A DNA stretch of 64,000 bases from Candidatus Bathyarchaeota archaeon (GTDB taxonomy: Archaea; Thermoproteota; Bathyarchaeia; Bathyarchaeales; Bathycorpusculaceae), in contig JAOZHV010000049.1 of assembly GCA_026014725.1 (NCBI GenBank), positions 1 through 64,000 on the forward strand, written 5' to 3'. The notes under the pieces are model-generated. The model was given only the letters and a program-made list of their open reading frames with translations. It had not been told where the DNA came from and searched no databases. The first letter of the stretch is position 1; each line of letters opens with the position of its first letter. Positions 42,794-52,268 of this stretch are shown one piece after another. The position numbers and the translations under genes were made by a program.

Positions 42794-43549
42794 ATGTTTA
42801 AGCTTAAAGTGTCTGACGCTAAACTCCTAAGAGATATGGCTACAGCCATTTCCATTCTTGTAGATGAAGCAACCTTCAAAATTGACTCTGAAGGGTTAAA
42901 ACTCCGCGCCATGGATCCGTCACGCGTAGCAATGATTGATTTTGAATGGCCAAAAAGCCTATTTCAGGAATATGAAGCTACCGAACCATCAAAGGTTTGC
43001 CTTAATATTAGTGAGTTACTAAAACTCCTAAAGCGTGCTGGTAAGGACGAGTCAGTTGAGTTATCTCTCGACGATAAGACTGGGCGGTTACTAGTAACTA
43101 TTGCTGGTAAGTATAGTCGTAACTTTACGATGCCTACGCTTGAAGCCTCTGAAGAAGAAGTGCCCACGCCCAAGATTACTTTTAACGTTAAAGCGAAAAC
43201 CACTACTCAGGGCTTGAGTCAAGCTATTGAAGATGCACAGCTTGTGAGCGACCATGTGCGCATTGAGGCTGAGCCAGAAAAGTTGACTCTTACTGCTTCG
43301 GGTGACTTGATGGGTGCAACCATTACTCTTCAGAAGGGCAGTGATGCTTTGCTTGATTTGGAAGTTAAAGAAAGTGCAAAAGCAACCTTTAGCTTAAGCT
43401 ACCTCTCAGAAATCATCAAGGCTGCGGCGGCTACATCAGAGATTGCAACGCTAGAGTTCTCCACGGACATGCCTGTTAGGATAGACTTTCAGCAGACAAA
43501 AGAGGGCAAATTAACGTTCTTCTTGGCGCCAAGAATCGAAACCGAATAA
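42794..43549 (+). CDS. pcn: DNA polymerase sliding clamp (PCNA)
   Basis: A 251-residue clamp subunit. The IDSEGLKLRAMDPSRVAMID start of domain 1, the interdomain region and the C-terminal LTFFLAPRIE, which receives PIP boxes, are all present. One PCNA gene is visible in the window. GAGGAAGAGAAG precedes the ATG; priL starts one base after its stop. Confidence 0.97.
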   Translation: MFKLKVSDAKLLRDMATAISILVDEATFKIDSEGLKLRAMDPSRVAMIDFEWPKSLFQEYEATEPSKVCLNISELLKLLKRAGKDESVELSLDDKTGRLLVTIAGKYSRNFTMPTLEASEEEVPTPKITFNVKAKTTTQGLSQAIEDAQLVSDHVRIEAEPEKLTLTASGDLMGATITLQKGSDALLDLEVKESAKATFSLSYLSEIIKAAAATSEIATLEFSTDMPVRIDFQQTKEGKLTFFLAPRIETE

Positions 43550-43550
43550 T

Positions 43551-44606
43551 GTGACAACCTTGCAGATGGAAACGGCGGGTTTCACTAGAGTTGACTTGGC
43601 GAAGTACCCTTTCTTAAAAGACACGGCTGAATACATTAAGCCTTTAGACCTGCAGATAGGCGACTTAAAAAGCGTAGGAATGGACCAAATTCTAAAGCGT
43701 GCTGAAGAGCGAGTTAACGAAGCAATCGAGCACCGCATAGTTACAAGGAACCTCAAGAAGTTAGACCTTGAAATTCTCTCTTTTCCCGTGGCAATCCTGC
43801 TTGTGGTAGCCACTGAGAACTCGCTTATTAAAAAACGGTATGCTCTGTCGGAGGCAAAGCAGGCTACAAATGACTTAGTCCTTGAGCCTAAAGAAAAAGT
43901 TCTCAAAGTCGCCTTAGATTTTGGGTGGAAGATAACGCTAAACCAAAAAGAAACTAGCGAATCTCCATTAGAATTCCTTGTTCACTTTACTGATTACCTG
44001 AGAAACACAGGTCACCTGCATGATAAAAAATGGAAGCTGACAAACAGTATCCTCTCAAACGGCAAGATTTACTTAAACCAAAAAGATGTAGCGCGGCTTC
44101 TGCAGGAAGAGATTCGCAGGCGCATCGAGAAAAGGCTTGAGGCAAAACTTCCACATTACCCTGAGGAACTCAGCATTATAGCTGAAAGAATAAAGAAATT
44201 GGCGGCTGAGAAACTTGGGCAAGGTGAAATGGAAGAGTTTCCCAAGGTTGTTGTGCAAGCTGCTTTTCCTCCCTGCATTAATGCTTTGTATGCTGATATG
44301 GCTGCGAATCATCACCTTTCGCATATTGGTCGCTTCACGTTAACTTCTTTTCTTGTTAACATCGGCATGTCGCCTGAGAATGTGGCTGAACTGTTCAAGA
44401 GTTTTTCAGACTTCAATGAACGGTTAACACGCTACCAAATCGAACATATCGCGGGGGAGCGCGGCTCGGCAACACGATATACTCCGCCTCAATGTTCAAC
44501 TCTGCAAACGCACGGTGTCTGCAAGAACCGCGATGAGTTGTGCCGCCGCGTTTATCATCCGCTTGCATATTACAGACGCAAGCAAGCTACTTTGAAACCA
44601 GCCTAA
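43551..44606 (+). CDS. priL: DNA primase large subunit
   Basis: A 351-residue regulatory subunit of the archaeal primase. The four cysteines of the 4Fe-4S cluster are at about residues 241 (PPCINAL), 314 (PPQCSTL), 323 (GVCKNR) and 330 (ELCRRV), in the conserved C-terminal domain. GTG start one base from pcn, so clamp and primase are translationally linked; the catalytic subunit is at 47268. Confidence 0.96.
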   Translation: MTTLQMETAGFTRVDLAKYPFLKDTAEYIKPLDLQIGDLKSVGMDQILKRAEERVNEAIEHRIVTRNLKKLDLEILSFPVAILLVVATENSLIKKRYALSEAKQATNDLVLEPKEKVLKVALDFGWKITLNQKETSESPLEFLVHFTDYLRNTGHLHDKKWKLTNSILSNGKIYLNQKDVARLLQEEIRRRIEKRLEAKLPHYPEELSIIAERIKKLAAEKLGQGEMEEFPKVVVQAAFPPCINALYADMAANHHLSHIGRFTLTSFLVNIGMSPENVAELFKSFSDFNERLTRYQIEHIAGERGSATRYTPPQCSTLQTHGVCKNRDELCRRVYHPLAYYRRKQATLKPA

Positions 44607-44682
44607 GTCTGAAAATTTGTTGTCTTGCATGTTCAGTTAAGATTTATTAGTCAATTTCTGAATAGTAAACTGAAGGCTTTTT

Positions 44683-45426
44683 ATGTGTCATCAATTAATA
44701 AGCGATAATATGGTACCCTCTCAGATCGGAGTAATTCTCCCAACCTATCGAGAAGCTGACAATGTTTCAAAATTAATTGATGACCTTGAAGGCTTGAATT
44801 TGGATGTCTCGATTTTAGTTATTGACGATTCCAGTCCCGACCACACAGCCGAAATTGTCCAGAAGAAACAGAAGGAATACGATAATGTGCTATTGTATGT
44901 TAGACCCAAAAAAAGTGGGTTAGGTTCAGCCATAACTGACGGCTTTAAATTTTTCTTGTCATCAAAACAGGTTCCTCGGTACATTGTGACTATGGATGCT
45001 GATTACTCGCATGATCCAAAGGCGCTTCCCCAACTTTTATCAAAGATGAATAATGACAGTTGCGGAATAGTTATCGGTAGCAGGTACGTAAAAGGTGGAA
45101 AAATTGTTGGCTGGCCATCAACAAGGAAAATTATAAGTAAAGTTGCTAATTATGTCGCTAAGGCTTCTTTAGGATTGAAACTGAAAGATTGCACTAGCGG
45201 TTACCGTTGTTACTCAACGCGGTTTCTGAAATTAGTCATTGGAAGTTTGCATAGCCAGACTTATGAGATCCAGATAGAAACTGTACGGCAAGCCGTTTTA
45301 AGAAATTTCAGTGTTAAAGAAACACCCATTGTCTTTATGAACAGGAAACATGGAAAATCAAAACTCACGTGGACTGAAATCACAAGTTTTATTTCTTACA
45401 CGCTCAAAGCAACCTTACATCTTTAG
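44683..45426 (+). CDS. Dolichol-phosphate mannosyltransferase-like glycosyltransferase
   Basis: A 247-residue GT2 enzyme of the Dpm1 type: GVILPTYREADNV, VIDDSSPDHTAEIV, SGLGSAITDGF, the DxD VTMDADYSHDP and TSGYRCYSTRF. It has no clear C-terminal membrane helices, so it is a peripheral enzyme like human DPM1. It would charge dolichol-phosphate with a hexose for protein glycosylation. An alternative ATG is at 44710. The next gene encodes a GT-C-like membrane protein that could use the lipid-linked sugar. Confidence 0.9.
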   Translation: MCHQLISDNMVPSQIGVILPTYREADNVSKLIDDLEGLNLDVSILVIDDSSPDHTAEIVQKKQKEYDNVLLYVRPKKSGLGSAITDGFKFFLSSKQVPRYIVTMDADYSHDPKALPQLLSKMNNDSCGIVIGSRYVKGGKIVGWPSTRKIISKVANYVAKASLGLKLKDCTSGYRCYSTRFLKLVIGSLHSQTYEIQIETVRQAVLRNFSVKETPIVFMNRKHGKSKLTWTEITSFISYTLKATLHL

Positions 45427-45481
45427 GAGTAATGCAGATAAGGGCTTGATAATTCTCAGCAGGGGACGACGGCGGCGCTTG

Positions 45482-47182
45482 ATGAAGAGATTCGGCACAA
45501 ACAGAATTTTTCTCTTGTTTTCCATCATGGTTTTGGTATTAAGCATCATCCTTGCTGTTGTAAGCTTGTTTCCAGTAGCCACAGGCGAAAGGCAATCAAC
45601 TGTCATAATTAACGATTCATTCAATTTAAGCCCGAATGAAACACGAAGACAAGGATTGGGGTCCTTTCACGGTAAAGAACAAAACATTTCTGTGTTGGTA
45701 GCGTCCCAAACAACTTTTCTGAAAAATTTTTCAATTGTAACCTATAGTGGGGTGCTTTATTCTAATTATTCAAACGTGGATATAGCTTTCACTTTTCCAG
45801 CAGGTGCTGACTACTACGAAGCAGTATTCTTCTCTAACGCGTCTAACGCTGGTATGGTACATTTTGAAGTATCTGTTGAAAATGCTGAGGTAACTTTTCC
45901 TTTTTCATGGTTAACTACTCCTGCAAAAATCATGTTTTTAATTAGTTTGGGTTTAGTGATGCTCTGTGTGTTGAGGCTTGTATTAGCCAAGCAAACCTTC
46001 TCATTTAATGGGGCACCATTGTTGCTGGGTCAAACTGGTCGTCGCCGTTTACGAGCGTTGGTTTTGCTTTCTCTTGCGGTTTGGCTTGTTCTTTTAGCGG
46101 TGAATTCTACTCCACTTGCTACCTTCGAGAATTGGTACACTGACCATGCAAGACACTCGTATGTTTCCAGTCTCTTCTTCAAAGACGGTTTCTCAGTTTT
46201 TGACCAATCGTTAGGACAGTTAGCAAGCCAAGACAACTCACCCGTTAAGTTTGTGACTTGGCCTGAAATGCCTCACGTGTACCCTTTGGGTAGCATTTTG
46301 CTTTTTTCACCATTTGGCGCTTTGTTGCAGAACGGGGTTGACGCAGTTATGGTTTACAAACTTGAGATTGCGCTCTTCTTAGTTATAGCTCATGTTTGTT
46401 TGTATTTCTTCTTAAACTCTTATTGGGAAAAAGATATGAACATGTTGCTGAAGCTTGTGGGTGTTTACATAATCTATGTTACTTTGATAATTTATGCCGC
46501 CAACGGCATGTTTGATTCAGTTCCTTTCCTGTTTGCCCTGCTGGCGTTAACAATGTTTCTAACAGAGCGTTACGACCTCTTCTTCTTGCTCATCGCCGTC
46601 TCGTTGTTTTTTAAATATCAAACAGGAATTTTTCTTGCACCCTTAATTGTCGTAGCTTTTCTAAAGTTGTATGATAAGAATCAACTCAGCGGTTTACTGC
46701 GAAACAAACCTGTTCTTGGCGGTACTGCCTTTATGGTTGCAAGCGGGGTAACGGCTTGTTTGAGTGCGCCTTTTCTTATGAACACCAGACCCGAGTTGGT
46801 GATGAATGGTATCAACGCTTTTTCCTCTAACACTCAAATCTCTTGGAGCCTGCAGTCTTCCTCTGTTTTATTGGCGCTTGCAATTACCTTATTATACGTG
46901 CTCTATATGCTAAATAAGAATAGTTTGCTTGCTTTCTCAGCGCTTTTCCTCTTGTTACCGAGCTTTATGTTACCTTACTTCCAAAACTGGTATTTACCCT
47001 TCATATTCATTTACGTGCTAATTCCTCAACAGAAAAAAGAGTTGGAAGCAACAGTTATTTGGCTTATCTTCATGATTTTTGTGCTCTCGTTTGGCGGCGC
47101 CGCCTTCAATCCCTTTAGCCTTTTTGAGCACTTCCAATATATGCTGAGGCACGTGATTTTCAATTTCTGTTTAATAATTTGA
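45482..47182 (+). CDS. Multi-pass membrane protein, probable GT-C glycosyltransferase
   Basis: A 566-residue protein with a first helix (residues 6-30), an extracellular beta domain with many N-x-S/T sites (30-140), and about ten further membrane helices. Between helices is NWYTDHARHSYVS, resembling the acidic loop of GT-C enzymes that use polyprenyl-phosphate sugars (GT39/GT87-like). The ATG at 45482 is chosen because the frame upstream overlaps the Dpm1-like gene and adds a basic tail without a ribosome binding site. Specificity is unknown; the neighbour would supply its donor. Confidence 0.75.
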   Translation: MKRFGTNRIFLLFSIMVLVLSIILAVVSLFPVATGERQSTVIINDSFNLSPNETRRQGLGSFHGKEQNISVLVASQTTFLKNFSIVTYSGVLYSNYSNVDIAFTFPAGADYYEAVFFSNASNAGMVHFEVSVENAEVTFPFSWLTTPAKIMFLISLGLVMLCVLRLVLAKQTFSFNGAPLLLGQTGRRRLRALVLLSLAVWLVLLAVNSTPLATFENWYTDHARHSYVSSLFFKDGFSVFDQSLGQLASQDNSPVKFVTWPEMPHVYPLGSILLFSPFGALLQNGVDAVMVYKLEIALFLVIAHVCLYFFLNSYWEKDMNMLLKLVGVYIIYVTLIIYAANGMFDSVPFLFALLALTMFLTERYDLFFLLIAVSLFFKYQTGIFLAPLIVVAFLKLYDKNQLSGLLRNKPVLGGTAFMVASGVTACLSAPFLMNTRPELVMNGINAFSSNTQISWSLQSSSVLLALAITLLYVLYMLNKNSLLAFSALFLLLPSFMLPYFQNWYLPFIFIYVLIPQQKKELEATVIWLIFMIFVLSFGGAAFNPFSLFEHFQYMLRHVIFNFCLII

Positions 47183-47267
47183 CTTGTAATTTATTGACAG
47201 TTTTAAAGTGCCGAGTTGGTTATAGTTAAATTTAGGAAACCCCAATTACTAACAAAAGAGGGAGCGT

Positions 47268-48503
47268 GTGAGGCAACTGGAGGCTTCTAGAGATTTCGTC
47301 TACCAAAAGTTCTGCGAATACTACCAAGACCCCGCCACAGTTATTCCCGCACCTGTTGGGTTTGACCAAAGAGAATTCGGCTACCTAATGTTCAAAGAAC
47401 GATTCATGGTTAGACACAAAAAGTTTACCAGTTTCAACAACTTCCGAGTAGTTCTTGCCCAGACTGTGCCCTCAGATGTTTATCATTCATGTGCCTATTA
47501 TGAAAACCCTGACTTTGAGATGGACAAGAAAGGCTGGTTAGGCGCAGACTTGGTCTTTGACATAGACGCAGACCACATACCTACCAGTTGCAACAAAATC
47601 CACGACGAATTCACGTGCACTAAATGCGGCTTTAGCGGCAGAGGAATAACACCCGAGGAATGTCCCTGCTGCGGCGCAACCAAGTTTGCAGCCAAAACTT
47701 GGGCTTGCGACCTCTGCATAGAATCCGCTCGAGACGAAGCCGTTAAGTTGCTTGATATGCTTGCGAATGATTTCGGCTTCTCAACTGACGAGTTGCATGT
47801 GTTCTTCTCTGGGCACCGCGGTTACCACGTGCATGTAGAGGAGGAAACGGTTCGCTCGCTGGATGCTATGGCAAGAAAAGAGATTGTTGATTACGTTACT
47901 GGCTTAGGCTTAACAGTTTTGGATAGGGAAGCCACGGAACGTCGGGGCAAACGTTCTGTTGCTAAAAAGTTTAGTTTGCACAACTTCGGCTGGAACAAGC
48001 GGTTGAAATTGGGGATGGAAAATTTTCTGCAAACCGCCACCAAAGAAGAACTCAAAGCCGTAGGCATCAAAAACGCTGCACTTCTAAACAACAAAGAAAC
48101 CATAATCAAACGCGCCATAAACGAAGGCAGATGGGAAAGCATCAAAGGCGTGAGCGTTCAAACATGGCTAAAACTCGCCGAACACGTAAAAGACACACAA
48201 GCATCAAAAATTGACACGGTTGTAACCACGGATATTCACCGTTTAATCCGAATGAACGGCACCCTGCACGGCAAAACGGGACTAAAAAAAGTTGAGTTTC
48301 CAGCCAAAGACTTGGCGGATTTTGACCCGTTTTCTGGAGCAGTAGCTTTTAAAAAGGGTGAAGTGAAAGTGTTGGTGTCTGATGCGCCAGAGTTTAGGAT
48401 GAGTGGGGAAACGTTTGGTCCATACAAAAACGAGACGGTTGAGCTGCCCATTGCTGCGGCAGTGTTGCTTATCTGTAAGAGGCGGGCTGAGGTGGCAAAC
48501 TAG
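47268..48503 (+). CDS. priS: DNA primase small (catalytic) subunit
   Basis: A 411-residue archaeo-eukaryotic primase. Catalytic acids are in LVFDIDADHIP, a zinc site in CTKCGFSGRG ... CPCCGATKF with CDLC, and the conserved FFSGHRGYHVHVE. HRLIRMNGTLHGKTG completes the active site. GTG start; the TAG overlaps the GTG of gins51 by one base. Confidence 0.96.
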   Translation: MRQLEASRDFVYQKFCEYYQDPATVIPAPVGFDQREFGYLMFKERFMVRHKKFTSFNNFRVVLAQTVPSDVYHSCAYYENPDFEMDKKGWLGADLVFDIDADHIPTSCNKIHDEFTCTKCGFSGRGITPEECPCCGATKFAAKTWACDLCIESARDEAVKLLDMLANDFGFSTDELHVFFSGHRGYHVHVEEETVRSLDAMARKEIVDYVTGLGLTVLDREATERRGKRSVAKKFSLHNFGWNKRLKLGMENFLQTATKEELKAVGIKNAALLNNKETIIKRAINEGRWESIKGVSVQTWLKLAEHVKDTQASKIDTVVTTDIHRLIRMNGTLHGKTGLKKVEFPAKDLADFDPFSGAVAFKKGEVKVLVSDAPEFRMSGETFGPYKNETVELPIAAAVLLICKRRAEVAN

Positions 48504-49078
48504 TGTATAATGAACTTTACTCGGCATGGCTAAGAGAAACCACTGAGAAATCCCTTGGTGGTTTACCACCTGACTTTTACGCACGCATCAAAGACTACAT
48601 AAAACGCATTAATCAAGAAGACAAATCGCTTGACAAAAGATCCGTAAAGATAAACTTGCTTGAGCATGAAGCGCAAAATGTTAAACGCATGCTTGAGGAA
48701 CTGCTAAAATTAAGGTACCAAAAAATAATCGACGCCGTCACGGAACTTCAAAAAGTGCCGTCAGAATTGTTAACGGTTGAAGAAACCAAACTGTGCGAGT
48801 GTTTTCTCACCTTTACTGATAACTACCAAAAGTTCTCTGAAAGCTTGATGCAGGGGCAATCTGCAACCAAACTTGACGTATCCACTGCCTCATGCGGCGC
48901 CCCCTCAGTGGCTAATAAGCGGTTGACAGTCCGCTTTTCGAAAAGCATTCCAGCAATCATGGGCGCTGACCTCAAGTCGTATGGCCCGTTTGCCGCTGAG
49001 GACGTGGCTTCTCTGCCAGCGGATAACGCGAAGATTTTGGTTAAACAGGGTTTAGCCGTTTTGGTTGACGTTTCCTAG
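48503..49078 (+). CDS. gins51: GINS complex subunit Gins51
   Basis: A 191-residue GINS subunit with the helical A domain first (GLPPDFYARIKDYIKRI) and the B domain at the C terminus (TVRFSKSIPAIMGADLKSYG, DVASLPADNAKILVKQGLA), the reverse of Gins23 at 11975. The priS-gins51 pairing is a standard archaeal arrangement. The 3' end overlaps the convergent archaeosortase gene by 27 bases. Confidence 0.95.
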   Translation: MYNELYSAWLRETTEKSLGGLPPDFYARIKDYIKRINQEDKSLDKRSVKINLLEHEAQNVKRMLEELLKLRYQKIIDAVTELQKVPSELLTVEETKLCECFLTFTDNYQKFSESLMQGQSATKLDVSTASCGAPSVANKRLTVRFSKSIPAIMGADLKSYGPFAAEDVASLPADNAKILVKQGLAVLVDVS

Positions 49079-50131
49079 CGGCACTGTGGGCGCGGCTTGT
49101 TTTTTACCGTTGAATTTTCGGTAGAGTTTTTGGCTTGCTATGATAAGTAGCGGGTAGGAGATTATCCATGCCATTGCGTAGAGTGGCCCGTAGTAGAAGT
49201 GGAACATTTGCACTTGGTTTGAGTTTGTGCCAAACTCCATGCCAATGGTGAATATGGTTGCGATACGTAGCACGTTGATGAAGTAGGTGACTATGATGCC
49301 CATGCTAAAGTATCCTATTCTTGCCCTCCACGACATTGGAATCCGCTTCAAAAACAACAAGGTCACAGCCGTGAAAATCAGCAAGCTCTCGATGCCTGCG
49401 CATGGCCACGCTATCGCGAACTTTGCTGTTCCCAACGGTCCAGTGGCTTGTATGGTCGGCATGCCCGTGCCGACTTCGGTTCCAAGCACTGCAGTGTAGC
49501 CCATTAAGCCAAGCAGATTAGATGCCAGCATGGCAGTTGTCGGCACAAGTAGCTGGAAAGGTGTGAACTCTCCATACGGAAATACGTTGTCTATAGTATA
49601 GAGAATGCCCACTAGCGCCACGAATATGGCTGGCAAAATAAACGCCATCAAGCCTTTTTTTCCGTACAACAGAAGCGTTGTCAGGCAGAACAAGCCTGAG
49701 AAAACAAGGTATTCGATGGCAAGCGGCATAGAATCGTAAAAAGCAACCCCGCTTGTCTGTGCCCAGTTTGCGATTGCACCGTTCAAACCAAAATAGTTCG
49801 CCAGCACCACGTACAACGTTGGTAGTAGCAGCGCCACTGTAAGGGCGACTAGGCGTGTCTTGTTTTGCCTGCTGATTTTCGGCACGATTTTTTCCCAACT
49901 CAAAATAAACTCCAGAGCTATGAGCCAGACAAAGAACAACAGGAAGGTTCTGCCTTTCCACATGAAGTTAAACGAGTCCTGCCCCGACAGCTTGAGGTAG
50001 GGGTCATAGGGGTTAAGCAAGAACAACAACGCTAAGGGTACAATGAACGCGATTATGGGCAATAACTTGAGCGCGGTTGCTCTGCTTTGCTGAAAAGAAT
50101 TTTTCATCGAGGAAATCATTCCTTTAATCAA
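49052..50131 (-). CDS. Archaeosortase/exosortase family protein
   Basis: A 359-residue integral membrane protein with about nine helices. The three catalytic residues of the family are seen: Cys in WPCAGIESL, Arg in NVLRIATIF and His in MFHFYYGPLY. Archaeosortases process C-terminal signals (PGF-CTERM-like) of surface proteins and may attach them to lipid. Two in-frame ATGs (50131 and 50107) could serve as start. No cognate target with a clear sorting signal is seen in the window. The gene ends inside gins51. Confidence 0.88.
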   Translation of the reverse strand: MIKGMISSMKNSFQQSRATALKLLPIIAFIVPLALLFLLNPYDPYLKLSGQDSFNFMWKGRTFLLFFVWLIALEFILSWEKIVPKISRQNKTRLVALTVALLLPTLYVVLANYFGLNGAIANWAQTSGVAFYDSMPLAIEYLVFSGLFCLTTLLLYGKKGLMAFILPAIFVALVGILYTIDNVFPYGEFTPFQLLVPTTAMLASNLLGLMGYTAVLGTEVGTGMPTIQATGPLGTAKFAIAWPCAGIESLLIFTAVTLLFLKRIPMSWRARIGYFSMGIIVTYFINVLRIATIFTIGMEFGTNSNQVQMFHFYYGPLYAMAWIISYPLLIIASQKLYRKFNGKKQAAPTVPLGNVNQNG

Positions 50132-50236
50132 GATAAAATTTAAAGTTATTCCAATTTAAAAAAGGCTATGCCCATCGATTAAGGCTTCACTGCGCAAAGA
50201 ACGACCAAATATGACAAAACAGCAAATGCGCCTCTG

Positions 50237-50271
50237 TTTATATAGGGGGATGGGGGTAGCCAGAGAGCAAC
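50237..50271 (+). repeat. Dispersed repeat family, promoter-like half copy D
   Basis: TTTATATAGGGGGATGGG, then GAGAGCAAC (50263-50271), matches the proximal halves of copies A and C. The start region continues CAACAAAACATAAC, which recurs as CAACAAAACATGAC on the minus strand near 53850. The copy lacks the distal half found in A, B and C. Confidence 0.65.
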
Positions 50272-50408
50272 AAAACATAACGTTTACGCAAAAAGGTTGC
50301 AAACGAAAGATAACTGCAAAAATCGCATCTAGCACCGCAAAGCACGCCCAAAAAACTTAATTGATTTTTCAATGCTCGCGACGTCGTTTTGCGTTTTTGA
50401 TGGTAACG

Positions 50409-50415
50409 TTTATAA
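50409..50415 (+). promoter_or_regulatory. TATA box of the rpl3 operon
   Basis: TTTATAA predicts transcription start near 50440, 16 bases before the rpl3 ATG, with little leader. Confidence 0.5.
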
Positions 50416-50455
50416 CCTCTTTTACTATTTGCTAAAGGCGCGAAGCTGAAGTACA

Positions 50456-51469
50456 ATGGGACATCGAAAAGTACATGCTCCAAGACATGGTTCACTAGCA
50501 TACTTACCTAGGAAACGCGCCAAAAAACCAGTCGCACGCATCAGATACTGGCCACAAATAAACGCGGACTCTCCTAGACTCTTAGGTTTCTCAGCCTACA
50601 AAGCAGGCATGACCTACATCTTCACTATAGAAGACCGAAAACGCTCCCCACATTTCGGCAAAGAAGTCATGCGAGCTGCAACCATCCTAGAAACGCCACC
50701 AATCCTTGTATGTGGCATTCGAACTTACAGAAAAACACCGTATGGGCTCCAAAACATAACCGAAGCATGGATGAAAGACCCACCAGCCATCCTAGACAGA
50801 GCACTGGTACTGCCAGAAAACTTTAACACCGAAGCCATGCTCGAAAAACTCCAACAAAACCTTGAACAAACAGCTGCAGTCCGTGTAGTCACCGCAACTC
50901 AACCCACACAAACAAACTTGGCAAAAAAGAAACCAGACCTCTGTGAAATCCAGCTTGGCGGAGGAACAATCCAGCAGCAGCTTGAATACGCTAAGCAGCT
51001 CTTAGGAAAAACAGTCACACCAGAAGAAGTTTTCAAAGACGGACAATATATCGATGTTGCAGCAGTCACGGTCGGCAAAGGCTTCCAAGGACCAGTAAAA
51101 CGCTGGGGAGTAACCAAACTCCAACACAAAGGCAGAAAAACAAAACGTGGCATCGCTACCCTTGGACCATGGAACCCACACCACCTCATGTACTCAGTAG
51201 CCCGAGCAGGACAAATGGGTTACCACCAACGATTAGAATACAACAAACGCATTCTAAAAATCGGCAAAGACGGCAAAGAAGTCACCGTTAAAGGCGGATT
51301 CATCCGTTACGGCGAAGTGAAAGGACCCTACATACTAATTGAAGGCAGCATAGCTGGACCAGAAAAACGCCAAATTCGTCTCCGAGTTCCAGCACGTCCA
51401 CCGCGAGAAATTCCAGACGCTCCACCACAAGTCACATATGTATCGCTGGATTCTCCTCAAGGAAAATAG
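50456..51469 (+). CDS. rpl3: Large ribosomal subunit protein L3
   Basis: A 337-residue early-assembly 50S protein. GFSAYKAGMTYIFTIED, the RWGVTKLQHKGRKTKRG loop reaching the peptidyl transferase centre and GPWNPHHLMYSVARAGQMG are typical archaeal L3. First gene of the operon rpl3-rpl4-rpl23-rpl2-rps19. Confidence 0.97.
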   Translation: MGHRKVHAPRHGSLAYLPRKRAKKPVARIRYWPQINADSPRLLGFSAYKAGMTYIFTIEDRKRSPHFGKEVMRAATILETPPILVCGIRTYRKTPYGLQNITEAWMKDPPAILDRALVLPENFNTEAMLEKLQQNLEQTAAVRVVTATQPTQTNLAKKKPDLCEIQLGGGTIQQQLEYAKQLLGKTVTPEEVFKDGQYIDVAAVTVGKGFQGPVKRWGVTKLQHKGRKTKRGIATLGPWNPHHLMYSVARAGQMGYHQRLEYNKRILKIGKDGKEVTVKGGFIRYGEVKGPYILIEGSIAGPEKRQIRLRVPARPPREIPDAPPQVTYVSLDSPQGK

Positions 51470-51482
51470 GTGAAAATAAGCC

Positions 51483-52268
51483 ATGGCGCAACAGAAAACC
51501 GCAGAAATTTTCGACTTACAAGGTAAATCAAAAGGAAAAATAACTCTTCCAGCTGTGTTTTCAACACCGCTAAGACCAGACGTTATTAAACGTGCAGTGC
51601 TATCCATACAATCTCGCAGGTTGCAACCGCAAGGCAGAGATCCCATGGCTGGAAAGAAAACCACTGCAGAATCACGCGGAACAGGCAGCGGAGTTGCAAG
51701 GGTTCCTCGTGTTAAAGGCGGAAGTGGAAGAGCAGCGTTTGCTCCCAGCACTGTTAAAGGCAGACAGCCTCATCCGCCGAAAGTAGAAAAAATTATAGTT
51801 AAAAATATACCGAAGAAAGAAGCAAAGTTAGCTTTAACTTCTGCCATTGCGGCAACAGCGCAGAAAGAAACTGTGGCTTCTCGCGGTCACAAAATCGAGG
51901 GTATTGGGTTGCCTTTGGTGGTTGATGATGCGCTTGAAGGATTAACTAAGGCTAAAGAAGTTGAAGAGGCACTTGCAAGCCTTGGTGTTGCCGCTGACAT
52001 CTTACGCGTAAAGGAAAGCCGCAACATTCGAGCGGGAAAGGGTAAGCATCGAGGCAGAAAAATGAAGCAAGCCGTTGGGCCACTAATAGTGGTTGTTGAC
52101 GGCAAAAGTATAGTTAATGCTGCAAGCAACATTCCCGGTGTAGAAGTAGCAACCGTAAACAATCTTAACACGGAGATGCTTGCGCCAGGGACTCATCCTG
52201 GAAGATTAACTGTTTGGACTAACGGCGCTATTGAAAAATTAAACACTCTTTATGGAGAGAAAGCATAA
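51483..52268 (+). CDS. rpl4: Large ribosomal subunit protein L4
   Basis: A 261-residue protein (L4/L1e) with IFDLQGKSKGKITLPAVFST at the start and the RVKGGSGRAAFAPSTVKGRQ extension entering the exit tunnel. AAATAGGTG precedes the ATG. The stop overlaps the rpl23 ATG by one base. Confidence 0.96.
   Translation: MAQQKTAEIFDLQGKSKGKITLPAVFSTPLRPDVIKRAVLSIQSRRLQPQGRDPMAGKKTTAESRGTGSGVARVPRVKGGSGRAAFAPSTVKGRQPHPPKVEKIIVKNIPKKEAKLALTSAIAATAQKETVASRGHKIEGIGLPLVVDDALEGLTKAKEVEEALASLGVAADILRVKESRNIRAGKGKHRGRKMKQAVGPLIVVVDGKSIVNAASNIPGVEVATVNNLNTEMLAPGTHPGRLTVWTNGAIEKLNTLYGEKA

Larger units (their letters stand above)
50132..50455. other. Intergenic leader region of the S10-type operon
   Basis: 324 bases without a gene. 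Two promoter-like sites are visible: a repeat-family TATA-G5 box at 50237-50253 and a plain TATA box at 50409-50415. Between them lie a GCAA/TTGC hairpin (50288-50300) and ATTGATTTTTCAAT (50361-50374), a possible terminator hairpin, so a short separate RNA may be made here. Confidence 0.55.

Noticed and set aside
45350-45481. N-terminal extension of the GT-C-like protein
   Set aside because: It overlaps the Dpm1-like gene in another frame and lacks a start signal; ATG 45482 begins the first membrane helix properly.
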